From contig CALXDE010000255.1 in NCBI GenBank assembly GCA_944386965.1, positions 1 to 7,764 on the forward strand: 7,764 nucleotides of DNA, written 5' to 3'. This document shows, one piece after another, positions 6,451 to 7,764 of the stretch. Position numbers and translations under genes: made by a program. Source of the DNA: an uncultured Oscillospiraceae bacterium. Its GTDB lineage: Bacteria; Bacillota_A; Clostridia; Oscillospirales; Oscillospiraceae. Positions within the stretch are counted from its first letter, which is position 1; every line of letters starts with the position of its first letter. The notes below the pieces were generated by a model. It ran no database searches. It had not been told where the DNA came from and worked only from the letters and a program-made list of their open reading frames with translations.

Positions 6451-7764
6451 CTGGTGTAGTCCAGCAGCCCGCCGGCGCGGAGGATGGCCTGCTGCCGCTC
6501 CGTAAAGTGTCCGGTCAGGGGAATCGTCTCTCCGGTCGTCTCGTCCAGCAGGGTGAAGCGGCCGCTCTTGAGGCCGTCAAACACATTGACTAATTTCAAT
6601 TTATCATCCTGGCGCAGCTTGTCATAGTCCGCCGCATCGGCAAAGGTCAGCGGCAGGATGCCGGCGTTGACCAGATTGGCGGCGTGGATGCGGGCAAAGC
6701 TCTTGGCAACGACGCACCGGACCCCCAGGTACAGCGGCACCAGGGCCGCGTGCTCCCGGCTGGAGCCCTGGCCGTAGTTGCTGCCGCCCACCACGATGCC
6801 GCTTCCCGCGGCCCTGGAGCGCTCCGGGAAGGTCTTGTCGCACACGCTGAAGCAGAACTGGGAGAGGTAGGGAATGTTGGAGCGGTAGGGCAGGATCTTG
6901 CTGCCGGCGGGCATGATGTGGTCGGTGGTGATGTTGTCCCCCACCTTCAGCGTCAACGCCGCCTCCACCGTGTCGGTGAGGGGACGGCTCTGGGGGAAGG
7001 GCTTGATGTTGGGGCCCCGGAGGATCTCCACAGCGTCCGCCTCGGCCTCGCTGGCCGGAGGCAGGATGGCGCTGTCGTCGATCTTGAACCGCTCCGGCAG
7101 GGTGATGGCGGGCATCTCCCCCAGGGTGCGGGGATCGGTGATGACGCCGGTGAGGGCCGCGGCCACAGCCGTCTCCGGAGACACCAGGTAGACCCTGGCG
7201 TCGGCAGTGCCGCTGCGCCCCTCAAAGTTGCGGTTGAAGGTCCGCAGGCTCACGCCGCCGGAGTTGGGGGAGAAGCCCATGCCGATGCAGGGTCCGCAGG
7301 CGCACTCCAGCAGCCGCGCGCCGCTGGCGAGGATGTCGCTGAGGGCGCCGCAGTCGGAGAGCATGGCAAGAACCTGCTTGGACCCGGGTGAGACGGAGAC
7401 GCTCACCGAGGGGGAGACGGTCTTTCCCTTCAGCAGGGCCGCCACCTTCAGCAGGTCCATCAGGCTGGAGTTGGTGCAGGAGCCGATGCACACCTGGTCC
7501 ACCCTGGTCCCGGCAACGCTGGATACGCTCACCACGTTGTCCGGGCTGTGGGGGCAGGCGATGAGGGGCTCCAGGGCGGAGAGGTCCATGTCGATGACGG
7601 TGTCGTACACCGCGTCGGCGTCGCTCTCCAGGGGCGCATAGTCCGCCTCCCGGCCCTGGGCGGCCAGGAAGGCGCGGGTAATCTCGTCGGAGGGGAAGAT
7701 GGAGGTGGTGGCCCCCACCTCGGTGCCCATGTTGGTGATGGTGGCCCGCTCCGGGACGGACAGG
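6435..7764 (-). CDS. acn: aconitate hydratase, C-terminal 442 residues (start lies beyond base 7764)
   Basis: Aconitase isomerises citrate to isocitrate through cis-aconitate using a [4Fe-4S] cluster. The fragment opens in frame at base 7763 with SVPERATITNMGTEVGATTS, a hallmark aconitase stretch, and runs to TAA at 6435. The three cluster cysteines are present: C96 in CIGSCTNSS, and C156 and C159 in CACGPC (numbered from the first full codon). NRNFEGRSG follows at 177-185. The C-terminal swivel domain has GDNITTDHIMPAGS (D281, H282) and GGSNYGQGSSREHAA (R336), which bind substrate carboxylates in the family. The short linker and compact C-terminus resemble the roughly 640-residue putative (Aquifex-type) aconitases rather than the roughly 890-residue AcnA/IRP class, so some 200 N-terminal residues should lie outside the window. 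Homoaconitase or 3-isopropylmalate dehydratase is unlikely: LeuC/LeuD are split, and the next gene looks like an isocitrate dehydrogenase. Confidence 0.94.
   Translation of the reverse strand, partial: LSVPERATITNMGTEVGATTSIFPSDEITRAFLAAQGREADYAPLESDADAVYDTVIDMDLSALEPLIACPHSPDNVVSVSSVAGTRVDQVCIGSCTNSSLMDLLKVAALLKGKTVSPSVSVSVSPGSKQVLAMLSDCGALSDILASGARLLECACGPCIGMGFSPNSGGVSLRTFNRNFEGRSGTADARVYLVSPETAVAAALTGVITDPRTLGEMPAITLPERFKIDDSAILPPASEAEADAVEILRGPNIKPFPQSRPLTDTVEAALTLKVGDNITTDHIMPAGSKILPYRSNIPYLSQFCFSVCDKTFPERSRAAGSGIVVGGSNYGQGSSREHAALVPLYLGVRCVVAKSFARIHAANLVNAGILPLTFADAADYDKLRQDDKLKLVNVFDGLKSGRFTLLDETTGETIPLTGHFTERQQAILRAGGLLDYTREGGK

Noticed and set aside
6585..6608. A short A/T-rich patch inside the aconitase gene, with rare TTA, TTG and AAA codons, considered as an internal promoter or insertion scar.
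   Set aside because: The reading frame continues normally through DDKLKLVN, which fits the protein. The TTGAAA-like hexamer has no -10 partner at a sensible distance. It is most simply a lysine- and leucine-rich stretch.

Overview
The window carries four protein genes, all on the minus strand, packed head to tail. Transcription therefore runs from base 7764 down to base 1. DNA is G+C-rich (about two thirds by eye) with strong G/C preference at third codon positions. Both a clostridial-type AddAB pair and an isocitrate/isopropylmalate-family dehydrogenase with a long N-terminal extension are present. This suggests a high-GC anaerobic Firmicute, most likely near Oscillospiraceae (Flavonifractor/Lawsonibacter-like). 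That taxonomic guess is inference from protein style and composition; no rRNA is present.

Layout in transcription order: (1) 7764-6435, the C-terminal two thirds of an aconitate hydratase whose start lies outside the window. (2) 6435-5290, an isocitrate dehydrogenase-like decarboxylating dehydrogenase whose ATG shares one base with the aconitase stop (TAATG). (3) 5289-5177, a 113-base intergenic gap. It holds a strong Rho-independent terminator that closes the aconitase-dehydrogenase operon and, partly overlapping it, a plausible promoter for the next operon. (4) 5176-1853, a complete addB. (5) 1856-1, the N-terminal half of addA, overlapping addB by four bases (ATGA) and running off the window.

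The first pair performs citrate to isocitrate to 2-oxoglutarate, the oxidative half-branch of the TCA cycle that anaerobes use mainly to make glutamate precursors. The second pair encodes the AddAB helicase-nuclease, which processes double-strand DNA ends for RecA-dependent recombination. The two operons look functionally unrelated and separately transcribed. Intergenic space is minimal elsewhere. I see no mobile element, CRISPR array, tRNA/rRNA, riboswitch or phage signature. I found no convincing undescribed system; the points most worth a second look are the terminator/promoter overlap and the atypical cofactor loop of the dehydrogenase.
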